Source: SMWD01 sp964629475 (GTDB lineage: Bacteria; Pseudomonadota; Gammaproteobacteria; Steroidobacterales; GCA-2729495). From it: 57,923 bases of DNA. Shown here piece after piece: positions 26,283-35,090 of this stretch. The stretch's first letter is position 1, and every line of letters starts with the position of its first letter. The stretch spans positions 1 to 57,923 of the forward strand of contig CAZVQW010000019.1 in NCBI GenBank assembly GCA_964629475.1, written 5' to 3'. A model generated the notes under the pieces. That model was not told where the DNA came from, did not search any database, and saw only the letters and a program-made list of their open reading frames with translations. The translations under genes were made by a program, and so were the position numbers.

Positions 26283-26317
26283 GTACTCCGCTCAGACTCG
26301 ACCGGTAGACTTTGGAA

Positions 26318-27028
26318 ATGTCAGCAAAAACAACGCGCAGCTCATTAGAGGCGACGATGAACCCGACGCGGCTCATCAGCGCCAGCAAGCGCGACATTCC
26401 GCAAACGGCAGCCGCACGTTGCGCGTGCTATGCCGCATTGTCGGAATTGACTTGCTCGCCTCACGATATGGATCCTCGGGTGTCTCTGCGCAATAGGATT
26501 GGCATCGGTACGGGGCTTGATTATGCCGCCGGCATGGATGGTTTGTTACGTGAGTTTGTCGAACTGGATCTCGACAAGCTCAAATATGCATACAGTGCGT
26601 TGTTCGAGGTCGGCAGCGACGGGCCGCCTTGCCCGATTCGCGAGGATCTGCAAACCGGTCAGCGCGCGGGTACACGAGAGGATCTCGTGCGGTTCTATAA
26701 CTTCTTCAATTACAAGCTCGAAGAAAAGTTTGCGTGGGCGCCAGATCATTTGTCTGTCGAACTCGAGTTCATGCATTTCCTGTGCTATCGCGAGGCATCG
26801 GCCGAGTCCGATGCGGCGTCGTACCAGCTGGCGCAGGTCGATTTTTCGGAACGTCACCTTGTGCGCTGGGTGACGGGATTGGCGAAGGATGTTGCCAGGG
26901 TCGCACCGGATTCAATCTATCGCCGTGTCATCGACGTCATCGAACAATTCCTGATTGCCGACCATGCCTGGCAGTACGGGACTATTATTTCTAAGGACAG
27001 GGCCACGGAGAGTGGCGGCAATGAATAA
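26318..27028 (+). CDS. TorD/DmsD-family chaperone for a molybdopterin enzyme
   Basis: The 236-residue all-helical protein belongs to the redox-enzyme maturation chaperones. The family core is seen in REDLVRFYNFFNYKLEEKFAWAPDHLSVELEFMHFLCYREA and, nearer the C-terminus, HLVRWVTGLAKDVARVAPDSIYRRVIDVIEQFLIAD; the stretch resembles the type II DMSO-reductase chaperones. It binds the apo-catalytic subunit until the Mo cofactor is inserted. The ATG at 26318 was chosen, but the ATG at 26357 has a better ribosome site (AGAGG, 5 bases before). It is the first gene of the operon with the two transhydroxylase-like subunits 42 bases downstream. Confidence 0.9.
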   Translation: MSAKTTRSSLEATMNPTRLISASKRDIPQTAAARCACYAALSELTCSPHDMDPRVSLRNRIGIGTGLDYAAGMDGLLREFVELDLDKLKYAYSALFEVGSDGPPCPIREDLQTGQRAGTREDLVRFYNFFNYKLEEKFAWAPDHLSVELEFMHFLCYREASAESDAASYQLAQVDFSERHLVRWVTGLAKDVARVAPDSIYRRVIDVIEQFLIADHAWQYGTIISKDRATESGGNE

Positions 27029-27070
27029 TCAGGGCTTCGGCAACTGCTGCGCCTGTGTAAGGAGAGATAT

Positions 27071-30028
27071 ATGAATATATCGATGATACTTTGGGGAATC
27101 CCGCAAGCAATGAGAGTGGCCGCTCGCGTCTACCCGGAGTTTGCAGAATGCCTGAAGGAAAGGAATCTTGTCGCGCAGTTCAGATTAAAAGACAAACCGG
27201 AAGGCCGTTGGGTAAAACTTGAGAACGGCAAAATAAGCTCGCGGAAGGGTATTCATGCAAGCCCGGATTTGACCGTCTTTTTCAAGAACAAGGCGATTGC
27301 GGAAGAGTTCATGACGCCGCCGTTCGACCAGCTGGTGCGAATCGATGCCGCGAAGAATTTCAAGATCGGCATGGAAGGTTCGGATGAATTAGCCGTATGG
27401 TTTATGTCAGCGCTGGCCCGCATGGAAACGCTGACATGGAAGAGCGGGACCGACATGGGCAATGGTGTCACGCGCTACACCAACGGAACCAATGGCGGGC
27501 CGATTTTTGTTTATGTCAAGGACGGCAAGATCATCAGAACCACACCAATGGATTTTGATGATGACGATGCGCCTTCATGGTCGATTGAAGCCAAAGGCAA
27601 AACATTTACGCCCCCGCGCCGCACGACTTTGGCCTCGCACGGTCAGTGCCAGAAGTCCATGGTGTATTCAAAAGAACGTCTGCTGTACCCGATGAAGCGG
27701 GTGGATTTCGATCCTGACGGTGAGCGCAATATCCAGAATCGTGGTAAATCAGAATTCGAACGGATCAGTTGGGAAGAAGCGCTCGACATCGTCAGCAAGG
27801 AAATCAAGCGCTGCAAGTCCGTTGGTCCCGGAGCGATAGCAGTCGCTAACGGTTCGCACCACCAGTGGGGCAACCTGGGTCATTACCTGAGTGCTTTTAA
27901 TCGATTCTGGAATCTGATCGGTACGACCAAGCTGGTCCACAACCCGGATAGCTGGGAAGGCTGGTTCTGGGGTGCGATGCACCACTGGGGCAACAGCCTG
28001 CGTCTCGGCGCCGCGGAACCCTATGGCACGGTCGAAGATTGCCTGAAAGAAGCGGAAATGATCGTCTTCTGGTCCAGCGATCCCGATGCGACCTACGGGT
28101 TTGAGGGAACCACACGGCGTAACTGGGCAAAGGAACTGGGCATCAAGATGGTTCATATCGACCCGCATATGAACTATACGGCCGCCCATGTAGGCGGCAA
28201 GTGGATAGCGCCCAAGCCGGGTACGGATCCGGCCTTCGCCCAGGCACTTTGCCATGTCTGGATTACCGAGGATCTCTACGATAAGGAATTCGTCGAAAAG
28301 AGAACCACCGGATTCGACGAGTGGAAAGCCTATATTCTTGGCCAGACGGACGGCACGGCAAAGACCCCCGAGTGGCAGGAAGCGGAAACCGGCGTGCCCG
28401 CGCGCGAGGTCAGGGCACTGGCCAGGGAATGGGGCAGCAAGAAAACTTATCTGGGCGCCGGCGGTTGGGGCAGCGGTGTCGGTGGCGCCTGTCGCGGGCC
28501 GATGGGCGTACAGTGGGCCCGCATGATGACCATTCTCGGCGCGATGCAGGGCATGGGTCGACCGGGTTCCAACTTCGGTAACCTGCAGTTCGGCACTCCG
28601 CTGGACTTTAACTTCTATTTTCCCGGCTACGCCGAAGGCAGCATGTCCGGCGACCTGGCGTACAGCGCCAATGCGGCCAATAATTATCAGCGCATGCCGC
28701 ACATCGTGACCATGAGTTCGGTCAGACAGGCTATTCCCCGGATCTATCTGCCCGAAGCGATCATGGAAGGGAAGGCGATGGGTTATCTGACCGATGTGGC
28801 CTCGGTGCAGGGCCAGTTTTTCCCGTTCGGCTATCCGTCACCTGGTCATGCGCCGGTCGAAATGATCTACAAGTACGGCAGTGCTTCTTTTGGCACGATG
28901 GTTGACTCGAATCGCTGGGTGAAGATGTATCAGCATGAAAACCTGAAATTCGTCGTCAACCAGTCGGTCTGGAACGAAGGCGAGACGAGGTTCTCGGATA
29001 TTATCCTGCCCGCGTGTTCGGTATTCGAGCGCTGGGATATCGGCGAATGGCTGAACGTGGGGCCGGCTTACGTGCATCATATGTATTCGATGAACAATCA
29101 CCGCGTGATATCGATGCAGCACAAATGCATCGAGCCGCTGGGTGAGTCCAAGTCCGATTACGATATCTTCCTTGCCATATCAGAAAAGCTCGACATGGGG
29201 GCGGTGTATTCGGAAGGCGGTAACACTGAACTCGACTGGTGCAAACGTGTATTCGATTCGTCGGATATGGCCAAGCACATCTCCTGGAGAAAATTCCTGA
29301 AAAAGGGTTACTTCGTCGTGCCGCCGGAGCCGGAAGCGTCGCGGGCGCCCACCGCATACCGATGGTTCTATGAAGGCCGAAAAAAGGATGTGCCTGAGCC
29401 CAGTCCATTGCCGTCGGAATACGTGGCCGAATATGGCGAGGGGCTGCAAACACCTTCGGGGAAATTTGAATTTATTCCCGAGACGCTGGGCCGATTCGAT
29501 GATCCGGACCGGCCGCCATTAAACAAGTATATGCCTGCCTACGAGGATCCGCAGAAGGATGAAGAGCTGGCGGGGTATCCTTTGCAGTTGCTGACGCCGC
29601 ACTCGCGGTATCCGTTCCATGTCATGGGTGACGATGAGGGCAGTAGCCTCAGAGATATCAGGGAGCATCGCGTTCTGGTCGACGGTCATCATTACCTCGT
29701 GGCCAGGATCAACGGGCAGGATGCGCAGGAAAGAGGGATCAGGAGTGATGACCTCATTCGTCTGTGGAATAACCGGGGCTCGGTGGTGTGTGCGGCACAA
29801 GTAACTGATCGACTGCGACCGGGAGTCATTAGCGCCGCTACCGCCTCGGCTGAATATCGACCGGCGGGTGAGCCGGGTAAATCAACTGATCTGGGCGGCT
29901 GCGTCAACATGCTCAATCCCAGTAAATCCATAACGAAGAAATCCCACGGTATCAAACCGAATTCAACGCTGATTCAGGTTGAAAAATGGACCGGTGTCGA
30001 TACCTGGAAGCCCGCGGAGGCAGTGTGA
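27071..30028 (+). CDS. pyrogallol transhydroxylase-like molybdopterin enzyme, large subunit, with N-terminal SCP2-like domain
   Basis: The 985-residue protein is a DMSO-reductase family enzyme. From about residue 132 it closely follows the large subunit of pyrogallol-phloroglucinol transhydroxylase (about 875 residues): GGPIFVYVKDGKIIRTTPMD, HNPDSWEGWFWGAMHHWG, IVFWSSDPD, FYFPGYAEG and FERWDIGEW all recur there. By recalled numbering, His263, Asp293 and Ser294 match His144, Asp174 and the Mo ligand Ser175; the FPGY tyrosine (Tyr520) would match Tyr404. No FS0 cluster cysteines and no Tat signal are visible, so it is probably cytoplasmic. Residues 15-120 resemble an SCP2 lipid-binding domain, absent from the known enzyme. 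A strong GGAGAG site precedes the ATG. The reaction may be hydroxyl transfer or hydroxylation of a phenol or lipid-like ring; that is an inference. Confidence 0.9.
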   Translation: MNISMILWGIPQAMRVAARVYPEFAECLKERNLVAQFRLKDKPEGRWVKLENGKISSRKGIHASPDLTVFFKNKAIAEEFMTPPFDQLVRIDAAKNFKIGMEGSDELAVWFMSALARMETLTWKSGTDMGNGVTRYTNGTNGGPIFVYVKDGKIIRTTPMDFDDDDAPSWSIEAKGKTFTPPRRTTLASHGQCQKSMVYSKERLLYPMKRVDFDPDGERNIQNRGKSEFERISWEEALDIVSKEIKRCKSVGPGAIAVANGSHHQWGNLGHYLSAFNRFWNLIGTTKLVHNPDSWEGWFWGAMHHWGNSLRLGAAEPYGTVEDCLKEAEMIVFWSSDPDATYGFEGTTRRNWAKELGIKMVHIDPHMNYTAAHVGGKWIAPKPGTDPAFAQALCHVWITEDLYDKEFVEKRTTGFDEWKAYILGQTDGTAKTPEWQEAETGVPAREVRALAREWGSKKTYLGAGGWGSGVGGACRGPMGVQWARMMTILGAMQGMGRPGSNFGNLQFGTPLDFNFYFPGYAEGSMSGDLAYSANAANNYQRMPHIVTMSSVRQAIPRIYLPEAIMEGKAMGYLTDVASVQGQFFPFGYPSPGHAPVEMIYKYGSASFGTMVDSNRWVKMYQHENLKFVVNQSVWNEGETRFSDIILPACSVFERWDIGEWLNVGPAYVHHMYSMNNHRVISMQHKCIEPLGESKSDYDIFLAISEKLDMGAVYSEGGNTELDWCKRVFDSSDMAKHISWRKFLKKGYFVVPPEPEASRAPTAYRWFYEGRKKDVPEPSPLPSEYVAEYGEGLQTPSGKFEFIPETLGRFDDPDRPPLNKYMPAYEDPQKDEELAGYPLQLLTPHSRYPFHVMGDDEGSSLRDIREHRVLVDGHHYLVARINGQDAQERGIRSDDLIRLWNNRGSVVCAAQVTDRLRPGVISAATASAEYRPAGEPGKSTDLGGCVNMLNPSKSITKKSHGIKPNSTLIQVEKWTGVDTWKPAEAV

Positions 30029-30879
30029 TGACCAAGAAATGGAATATGATCGTAGATGTATCGCGCTGCGATAATTGCCGGGTCTGTTTTCTGGCGACCA
30101 AGGATGAGCATGTCGGCAACGACTTCCCGGGTTATGCGGCTTCGCAACCTCAGCAAGGGCATAACTGGCTCAACATCGAGAGAAAAGAGCGCGGTAGTTA
30201 CCCCATTGTCGAGGCGAACTTCATGCCGGTGATGTGTAATCACTGCGATGATGCACCCTGCATGAAGGCCGCTAAAGACGGTGCCGTCAGCAAGCGTGCA
30301 GACGGCATCGTTATCATCGATCCGGAAAAATCCAAAGGCCAGAAAGCGATCAAAGATGCCTGTCCGTATGGTGCGGTTTCCTGGAATGAGGAAAAACAGA
30401 TTCCGCAGGCGTGGATTTTCGATGCGCATTTGCTCGATGACGGCTGGACGAAAACTCGTGCAGAGCAATGTTGTCCGACGGATGTGTTCAAGTCGGTCAA
30501 AGTCGAAGATCAGGAAATGCAGCGGATCAAAGAGCAGGAAGGCTTGGAAGTCTTGCAGCCGGAGTGTGGGTCAAAGCCTCGGGTGTATTACAGGAATCTG
30601 CATTTGATGAACAAGTGTTTTGTTTCCGGATCCGTGGTGGCGAATGTGAATGGCATCGAAGAGTGTGCCGAAGGCGCTGAAGTCATACTGAAAAATAATG
30701 GCAGCGAAGCAGGGCGGGCGACAACGGATACTTTTGGCGAATTCAAGATCGATAAACTTGAGAAGAATAGCGGTCCATATGAGTTGGAAGTGAATTCTGA
30801 TTCATCGGGCAGCCTGTCGATGCAGTTCGATCTCGGCGATGAAAGTCTCTATCTTGGTGCAATAACACTAACGGTGTAG
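30028..30879 (+). CDS. transhydroxylase-like iron-sulfur subunit with missing cluster cysteines
   Basis: The 283-residue protein matches the small subunit of pyrogallol transhydroxylase over its length: ferredoxin part (1-155), linker EGLEVLQPECGSKPRVYYRNL, and a C-terminal Cna-B-like beta-sandwich (about 195-283, with ATTDTFGEFKIDKL). The known protein carries three [4Fe-4S] clusters needing twelve Cys. Here the first motif is Cys14-x2-Cys17-x2-Cys20-x3-Thr24, the CxxC before AHLLDD is replaced by Trp129 and Asp132, and one Cys before 148-149 is absent. Nine candidates remain (14, 17, 20, 70, 73, 78, 112, 148, 149). Its ATG overlaps the large-subunit stop by one base, preceded by GGAGG, so the two are made together. 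Electron transfer may be reduced or lost. Confidence 0.9.
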   Translation: MTKKWNMIVDVSRCDNCRVCFLATKDEHVGNDFPGYAASQPQQGHNWLNIERKERGSYPIVEANFMPVMCNHCDDAPCMKAAKDGAVSKRADGIVIIDPEKSKGQKAIKDACPYGAVSWNEEKQIPQAWIFDAHLLDDGWTKTRAEQCCPTDVFKSVKVEDQEMQRIKEQEGLEVLQPECGSKPRVYYRNLHLMNKCFVSGSVVANVNGIEECAEGAEVILKNNGSEAGRATTDTFGEFKIDKLEKNSGPYELEVNSDSSGSLSMQFDLGDESLYLGAITLTV

Positions 30880-30922
30880 ACGCTACCGGCAGGTGATATA
30901 AATTTGCAGAGAAGTGACAGCC

Positions 30923-31141
30923 ATGGAAATGAAAGTTCACTTGATATTCAGCATTGTTATGTCGCTGTTCATGATTAGTATCATGTCTTTTGTGGTGACT
31001 TATCTCAATATCGGCTGGACCGATCAGACCATTGATAAATGGCTGTCTAGTTTTTTCATTGCCTGGCTTGTTGGCTTTCCACTGTTGTTTGTTTTTGGGC
31101 CCATCTTTAAGAAAGTAATTATTAAATTACTGAATAAGTAA
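30923..31141 (+). CDS. DUF2798-type small membrane protein
   Basis: A 72-residue protein with two transmembrane helices, MKVHLIFSIVMSLFMISIMSFVVTYLNIG and LSSFFIAWLVGFPLLFVFGPIFKKVI, matching the short DUF2798 family by its two-helix layout and the FxxxWLxxxxxxxPxxxxxxPxxxK pattern. I start at the ATG at 30923, seven bases after AGAGAAG; a GTG nine bases upstream is possible. It is 43 bases behind the iron-sulfur subunit on the same strand and so is probably the last gene of the operon. Its role is unknown; as the only membrane protein there it could anchor the complex, though such proteins are widespread in unrelated contexts. Confidence 0.8.
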   Translation: MEMKVHLIFSIVMSLFMISIMSFVVTYLNIGWTDQTIDKWLSSFFIAWLVGFPLLFVFGPIFKKVIIKLLNK

Positions 31142-31154
31142 TTTCCCTGTATTT

Positions 31155-31180
31155 GGGAGCCTGCTTTTTCGGCTGCTCCC
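31155..31180. terminator. weak hairpin between convergent genes
   Basis: GGGAGC (31155-31160) and GCTCCC (31175-31180) can pair around a 14-base loop, between the convergent DUF2798 and Rieske genes. There is no T-run, so it is at best a weak bidirectional stop. Confidence 0.35.
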
Positions 31181-31253
31181 GGTCATTCAACCGGCTGCAA
31201 TTTTGCCGATGGTGATGTGCAGGACGCTGTAGCCTGGCACGAACCGTTTCGAA

Positions 31254-32459
31254 CTAGGCAAATTGCTCGATCTTAAGCCGTTCGGCCCGGTTCCTGATAC
31301 GCGGAACCTCTTCGAGTACCCAGTTTCCGGAGGTGCGCCGGGCCGGACACGGAATCGTGTAGGCTCTGTCCACGCCGTTGTGCTCGTTGAATTCGTTGGT
31401 ATCGATACGCCAGCCCTTGTCGTCGAACTTCTCGAGCCAGTCGCGATAGGTTGCGATGCCCTTGTCGGCTGGCATCAGGACTTCCTTCGTCGGGATCAGC
31501 GGTGTCCGGGTCGGGTTGACGTCGTTCAGGATCTGGATGTCCTGCCCCGCGATGACCGCATTGCGTGCATGGATTGCCTGGTTGTTCTTCGGGTCCAGGA
31601 TGAAGTTACGCATGTTCAGGAAGAAGATGCGTGTTTTGTGTTCGTCGATGACCTGCTCAAAAAAGTACTGACGGAACATCTTGTCCTCAGTCAGGTGAAT
31701 ATACGTTGCCATCGTGTTCGGACCATACGTCCCGGACGCGGCCTTTACTGTGCGGCGTTCGGGTTGTGAGTCGCCCCACGGCGTATCCTTGTCTTTTGAC
31801 GTTTCATGTCCCTTTTGCGGCAACGGCGGTGCATCGAACCGGTGTGTGAACCAGAATCCCCAGCCCTGGCGATGATCCTCGATATCCAGCTCACCTACCC
31901 TGTAGGTCTCGCGGTTGATGCCCTGGTGCCCGTGGGTCGGGTGGACAAACTCGTTATGTGCCGGATCCAGGCCATTCTCGATCGAGCGCTCGTAGTAATA
32001 CGGAACGTCCATGATCAGGATATCGTTAGCCGTCCAGCCTTCCTGGCCGTACTCCTCGACCTCGAGCAGCGGTGAGCGCGTCTCTTCCGGTTCATCGCCG
32101 AGAAACGCGAACACCATGCCGTATTTCTCCTGCACCGGGTATGAATCGACTTTTGCGCGCGGCGGCACCTTCGTGCCGTAGCCGATCGACGGGATGTTCT
32201 TGCACTCGCCGTCGCCGCCAAATTCCCAGCCGTGATACGGGCAAACGACGCAGCCGTCGACGATGCGCGGGGCGCTGCCCATCGACCATGGGCCGCCGAG
32301 TGACGCTCCGCGGTGTGTGCATGTGTCGCTCAGGACGCGCGCCTCGCCATCCTGGTCGCGGAAAGCAACGAGGTTGCAACCGAGCACCTTGGCCTTTTCG
32401 GGCATGTCGTGACCGAGGTCTTCACTGCGAATTATCGGATACCAGAAATTGATATACAT
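31254..32459 (-). CDS. Rieske non-heme iron oxygenase, alpha-type subunit
   Basis: The 401-residue enzyme has an N-terminal Rieske [2Fe-2S] domain with Cys47-x-His49 in CTHRGASLGG and Cys73-x2-His76 in CPYHGW, and a C-terminal catalytic domain with the mononuclear iron ligands in NGLDPAHNEFVH (Asp164 as bridge, His167, His172). Such enzymes hydroxylate or demethylate aromatics, sterols or amines with O2 and electrons from a reductase; none is encoded nearby. The start follows TGGAGAT on the minus strand. It converges on the transhydroxylase-like operon. An oxygen-dependent enzyme beside a presumed anaerobic one is notable, and the two could act on the same ring compound. Confidence 0.92.
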   Translation of the reverse strand: MYINFWYPIIRSEDLGHDMPEKAKVLGCNLVAFRDQDGEARVLSDTCTHRGASLGGPWSMGSAPRIVDGCVVCPYHGWEFGGDGECKNIPSIGYGTKVPPRAKVDSYPVQEKYGMVFAFLGDEPEETRSPLLEVEEYGQEGWTANDILIMDVPYYYERSIENGLDPAHNEFVHPTHGHQGINRETYRVGELDIEDHRQGWGFWFTHRFDAPPLPQKGHETSKDKDTPWGDSQPERRTVKAASGTYGPNTMATYIHLTEDKMFRQYFFEQVIDEHKTRIFFLNMRNFILDPKNNQAIHARNAVIAGQDIQILNDVNPTRTPLIPTKEVLMPADKGIATYRDWLEKFDDKGWRIDTNEFNEHNGVDRAYTIPCPARRTSGNWVLEEVPRIRNRAERLKIEQFA

Positions 32460-32746
32460 TTTTTTATCTCCAGCTTACTCAGTGCTCAAGTGAAGTCGAT
32501 TGTCGTTTGCTCCGCAATTCCGGCTGGTATCGGTCGTTCCTGCAGGCGAACACCGGAATGTTACAACTGAAAATGAACTGAAGTCGATAACTATTCTTCT
32601 GTTGAGTGCTAGTCAGTCATAACAGGTTTTTGTTGTTCTGCGATTCGACCAAACTGCTGTTGGCAGCAGGGTGATCCCTGGCCTCATATTGTCGTAAGCA
32701 ACTGTTGCGGGTTTAACATAAAGTTTCGGAGGAGGGATAGGCTATC

Positions 32747-34939
32747 ATGATTTTCTTGTATGATGGTTATATGCGCCGATTCCGTAGCATAAATTTCGCA
32801 ATGAATCCGATATTATTGCCCGTCATTCTGGTTAATTGCATCCTGCTACCGTCGGGGTTTGCAAACGCACAAAAAGCAGATCACACAGATTCCGGTCAGG
32901 ATCTCCGGGGTGAACTCAGGCGCCAGACCATGACTGAGTTTCGAGCGCAAAGCGCCGGCATCAGGGACGGAGCAATGGCAAAGCTGGGGCAGGAATTGAT
33001 CCTGGTCGGCCGGGAATACAAAGATTTTCTCAATCGAGGCGGTCAGGCAAAGCTGGGGAGATCGTTCCGGGCCAGCAATATTATGGTCCGTACCAGGGGC
33101 AACCTTGTGGTTATCGATGCGGTAGCTCAGGACGATCCCGAGCAACTGCGAGATGAACTTGTAGCGATGGGGTTGCAGAATCCGGCCGTTTTCGGTCGTT
33201 ATGTGTCGGGGCTGATGCCCATCGACCGGATCGTACAGATCGATTCACTGCGTTCACTGCGGCTGGCCAGACCATCCTATGCAAGAACCCGGGTGGGGAG
33301 CGTCACCAGCCAGGGCGATACTGCATTGAGCGCCGGCATCGCCAGAGCAAATTTCAGTGTGGATGGCACCGGCGTTACCGTGGGAAGTCTCTCTGACAGC
33401 TATGACTGTCTGGGTGGCGCCTCTTCCGATGTGGCTACCAACGATCTTCCCGGCGGAGTGATCGTGCTCGCGGAAGAACCCGGGTGTGCTTCCGGTACCG
33501 ATGAAGGTCGCGCCATGATGCAGATCGTTCACGACATCGCTCCCGGCTCGGATCAGGCATTTCACACGGCATTCGGTGGTATCGCTGATTTTGCCTCGGG
33601 AATCATAGAACTTCAGACTGTGGCCGGCGCTGATGTAATCAATGACGATGTGATCTATTATTCGGAGCCTTTTTTCCAGGACGGCTCCATCGCCCAGGCT
33701 GTCGATACCGTCAAGGATTCGGGAGTGGCCTATTTTTCCTCCGCCGGAAACGGGGGTCAGAAGGCCTATAGCTCAGCTTTCGTCAACTCGGGACAATCCG
33801 GTTATCGTACCGGCAGCGTGGCCCACGACTTTGATCCCGGCGCGGGTGTAGACACGCGACAGCAATTGACCATCCCAGCCAACGGTCTGGTCACGTTTGT
33901 CCTGCAGTGGGATCAGCCATTTTTCTCGGTCAGCGGTGCGCCGGGTTCCGTCAGCGATGTGGATATCGTCCTGTATCCCAATGGCGGTGGTCCGGTACTG
34001 GCCGGCAGCATTGATAACAACATCGGCGGTGATGCCTGGGAGTTATTCGGTTACACAAATCCCACCGGTTCACCCAAGACCGTGCGTCTTGGTATCGACC
34101 TTGTCTCCGGTCCGGCCCCCGGCCAGATGACCTACCTGTATTACGGCACCATGACCGTAGATGAGTATGACACCGACTCGCCTACGGTCGTCGGACATGC
34201 AAATGCGTCGGGAGCCCGGGCGATAGGTGCGGTTCGTTATCACAATACGCCGGCATTCGGGGTGAGTCCTCCAATCAGGGAATCTTTCTCATCGGTAGGC
34301 GGTAATCCGATCCTGTTTGACACTTCCGGCGCGCCAGTTTTTCAGCTGCGCCAGAAGCCGGAAATCATGGCGCCCAACGGCGGTGATAACACGTTCTTCG
34401 GTTCGGATTATGAATCCAACGGATTTCCTAATTTCTTCGGCACGTCGGCGGCTGCCCCTCACGCTGCAGGTGTTGCCGCTCTGATGAAGGAATTCGATCC
34501 GGCGGCGTTACCGGATAAAATCTATGACGCGATGCAAGCGACGGCCATCGACATGGATGCTCCGGGCTTCGACTATGTCAGCGGCTATGGCTTGATTGAC
34601 GCCAGCCAGGCGGTTGCCGCTTTGACGCCACTGACAATCGGCACCACTTATCCGCCGGAGGTTGGGACAAGAGGTCAGTTTTATTGGTGGGGAGGATTAT
34701 CCGCCTCGGGCGGGCTGCCCCCCTATACTTACACTCTGGTTGCCGGCTGGATACCGTGGCCGTTGACGCTGGATCCGCAGACCGGTGTCATCATGGGTAT
34801 ACCCACGAGTGTCGTGACGGCATACTTCACGGTGCAGGTCACGGATGCAATTTCGAATACTGCGACGATCCAGTCGCAGATCACCGTGAAAAATCCTGGT
34901 GGTGGTTGCGACTACTGCCATTATGCCGGGAATTTCTAG
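32747..34939 (+). CDS. secreted S8/S53-like serine peptidase with Ig-like C-terminal domain
   Basis: The 730-residue protein has a signal peptide (about 10-42, ending in FANAQ), a prodomain to about 190, a subtilase-like domain, and a C-terminal putative-Ig (He_PIG) domain seen in GLPPYTYTLVAGWIPWPLTLDPQTGVIMGIPTS. The nucleophile Ser567 is in FFGTSAAAPHAAGVAAL, the oxyanion Asn335 in SSAGNGG, and the Asp is probably Asp217 in VGSLSDSYD. Where subtilisins have His-Gly-Thr, this protein reads DEGRAM, with Glu253 at the His position, as in sedolisin-like enzymes. A strong GGAGGAGGG site precedes the ATG. It stands alone and is probably a secreted protease; cleavage specificity is unknown. Confidence 0.85.
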   Translation: MIFLYDGYMRRFRSINFAMNPILLPVILVNCILLPSGFANAQKADHTDSGQDLRGELRRQTMTEFRAQSAGIRDGAMAKLGQELILVGREYKDFLNRGGQAKLGRSFRASNIMVRTRGNLVVIDAVAQDDPEQLRDELVAMGLQNPAVFGRYVSGLMPIDRIVQIDSLRSLRLARPSYARTRVGSVTSQGDTALSAGIARANFSVDGTGVTVGSLSDSYDCLGGASSDVATNDLPGGVIVLAEEPGCASGTDEGRAMMQIVHDIAPGSDQAFHTAFGGIADFASGIIELQTVAGADVINDDVIYYSEPFFQDGSIAQAVDTVKDSGVAYFSSAGNGGQKAYSSAFVNSGQSGYRTGSVAHDFDPGAGVDTRQQLTIPANGLVTFVLQWDQPFFSVSGAPGSVSDVDIVLYPNGGGPVLAGSIDNNIGGDAWELFGYTNPTGSPKTVRLGIDLVSGPAPGQMTYLYYGTMTVDEYDTDSPTVVGHANASGARAIGAVRYHNTPAFGVSPPIRESFSSVGGNPILFDTSGAPVFQLRQKPEIMAPNGGDNTFFGSDYESNGFPNFFGTSAAAPHAAGVAALMKEFDPAALPDKIYDAMQATAIDMDAPGFDYVSGYGLIDASQAVAALTPLTIGTTYPPEVGTRGQFYWWGGLSASGGLPPYTYTLVAGWIPWPLTLDPQTGVIMGIPTSVVTAYFTVQVTDAISNTATIQSQITVKNPGGGCDYCHYAGNF

Positions 34940-35090
34940 ACGCTTGCTGGTTTCTTGATCGCATGAGGCAGGTTTTCGATGATCGCGTATCGCTCATCCT
35001 GCGTACGTGATACGAGATTAAGATGAGACGGGAACTCGGTTACAAATTTTTCCGTAGGGGGTATGGCAAGACGCATAATGACTGTCGTTA

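Noticed and set aside
27749..28702. 317-codon minus-strand frame inside the molybdoenzyme gene
   Set aside because: Antisense to conserved catalytic motifs of the large subunit; no domain of its own.
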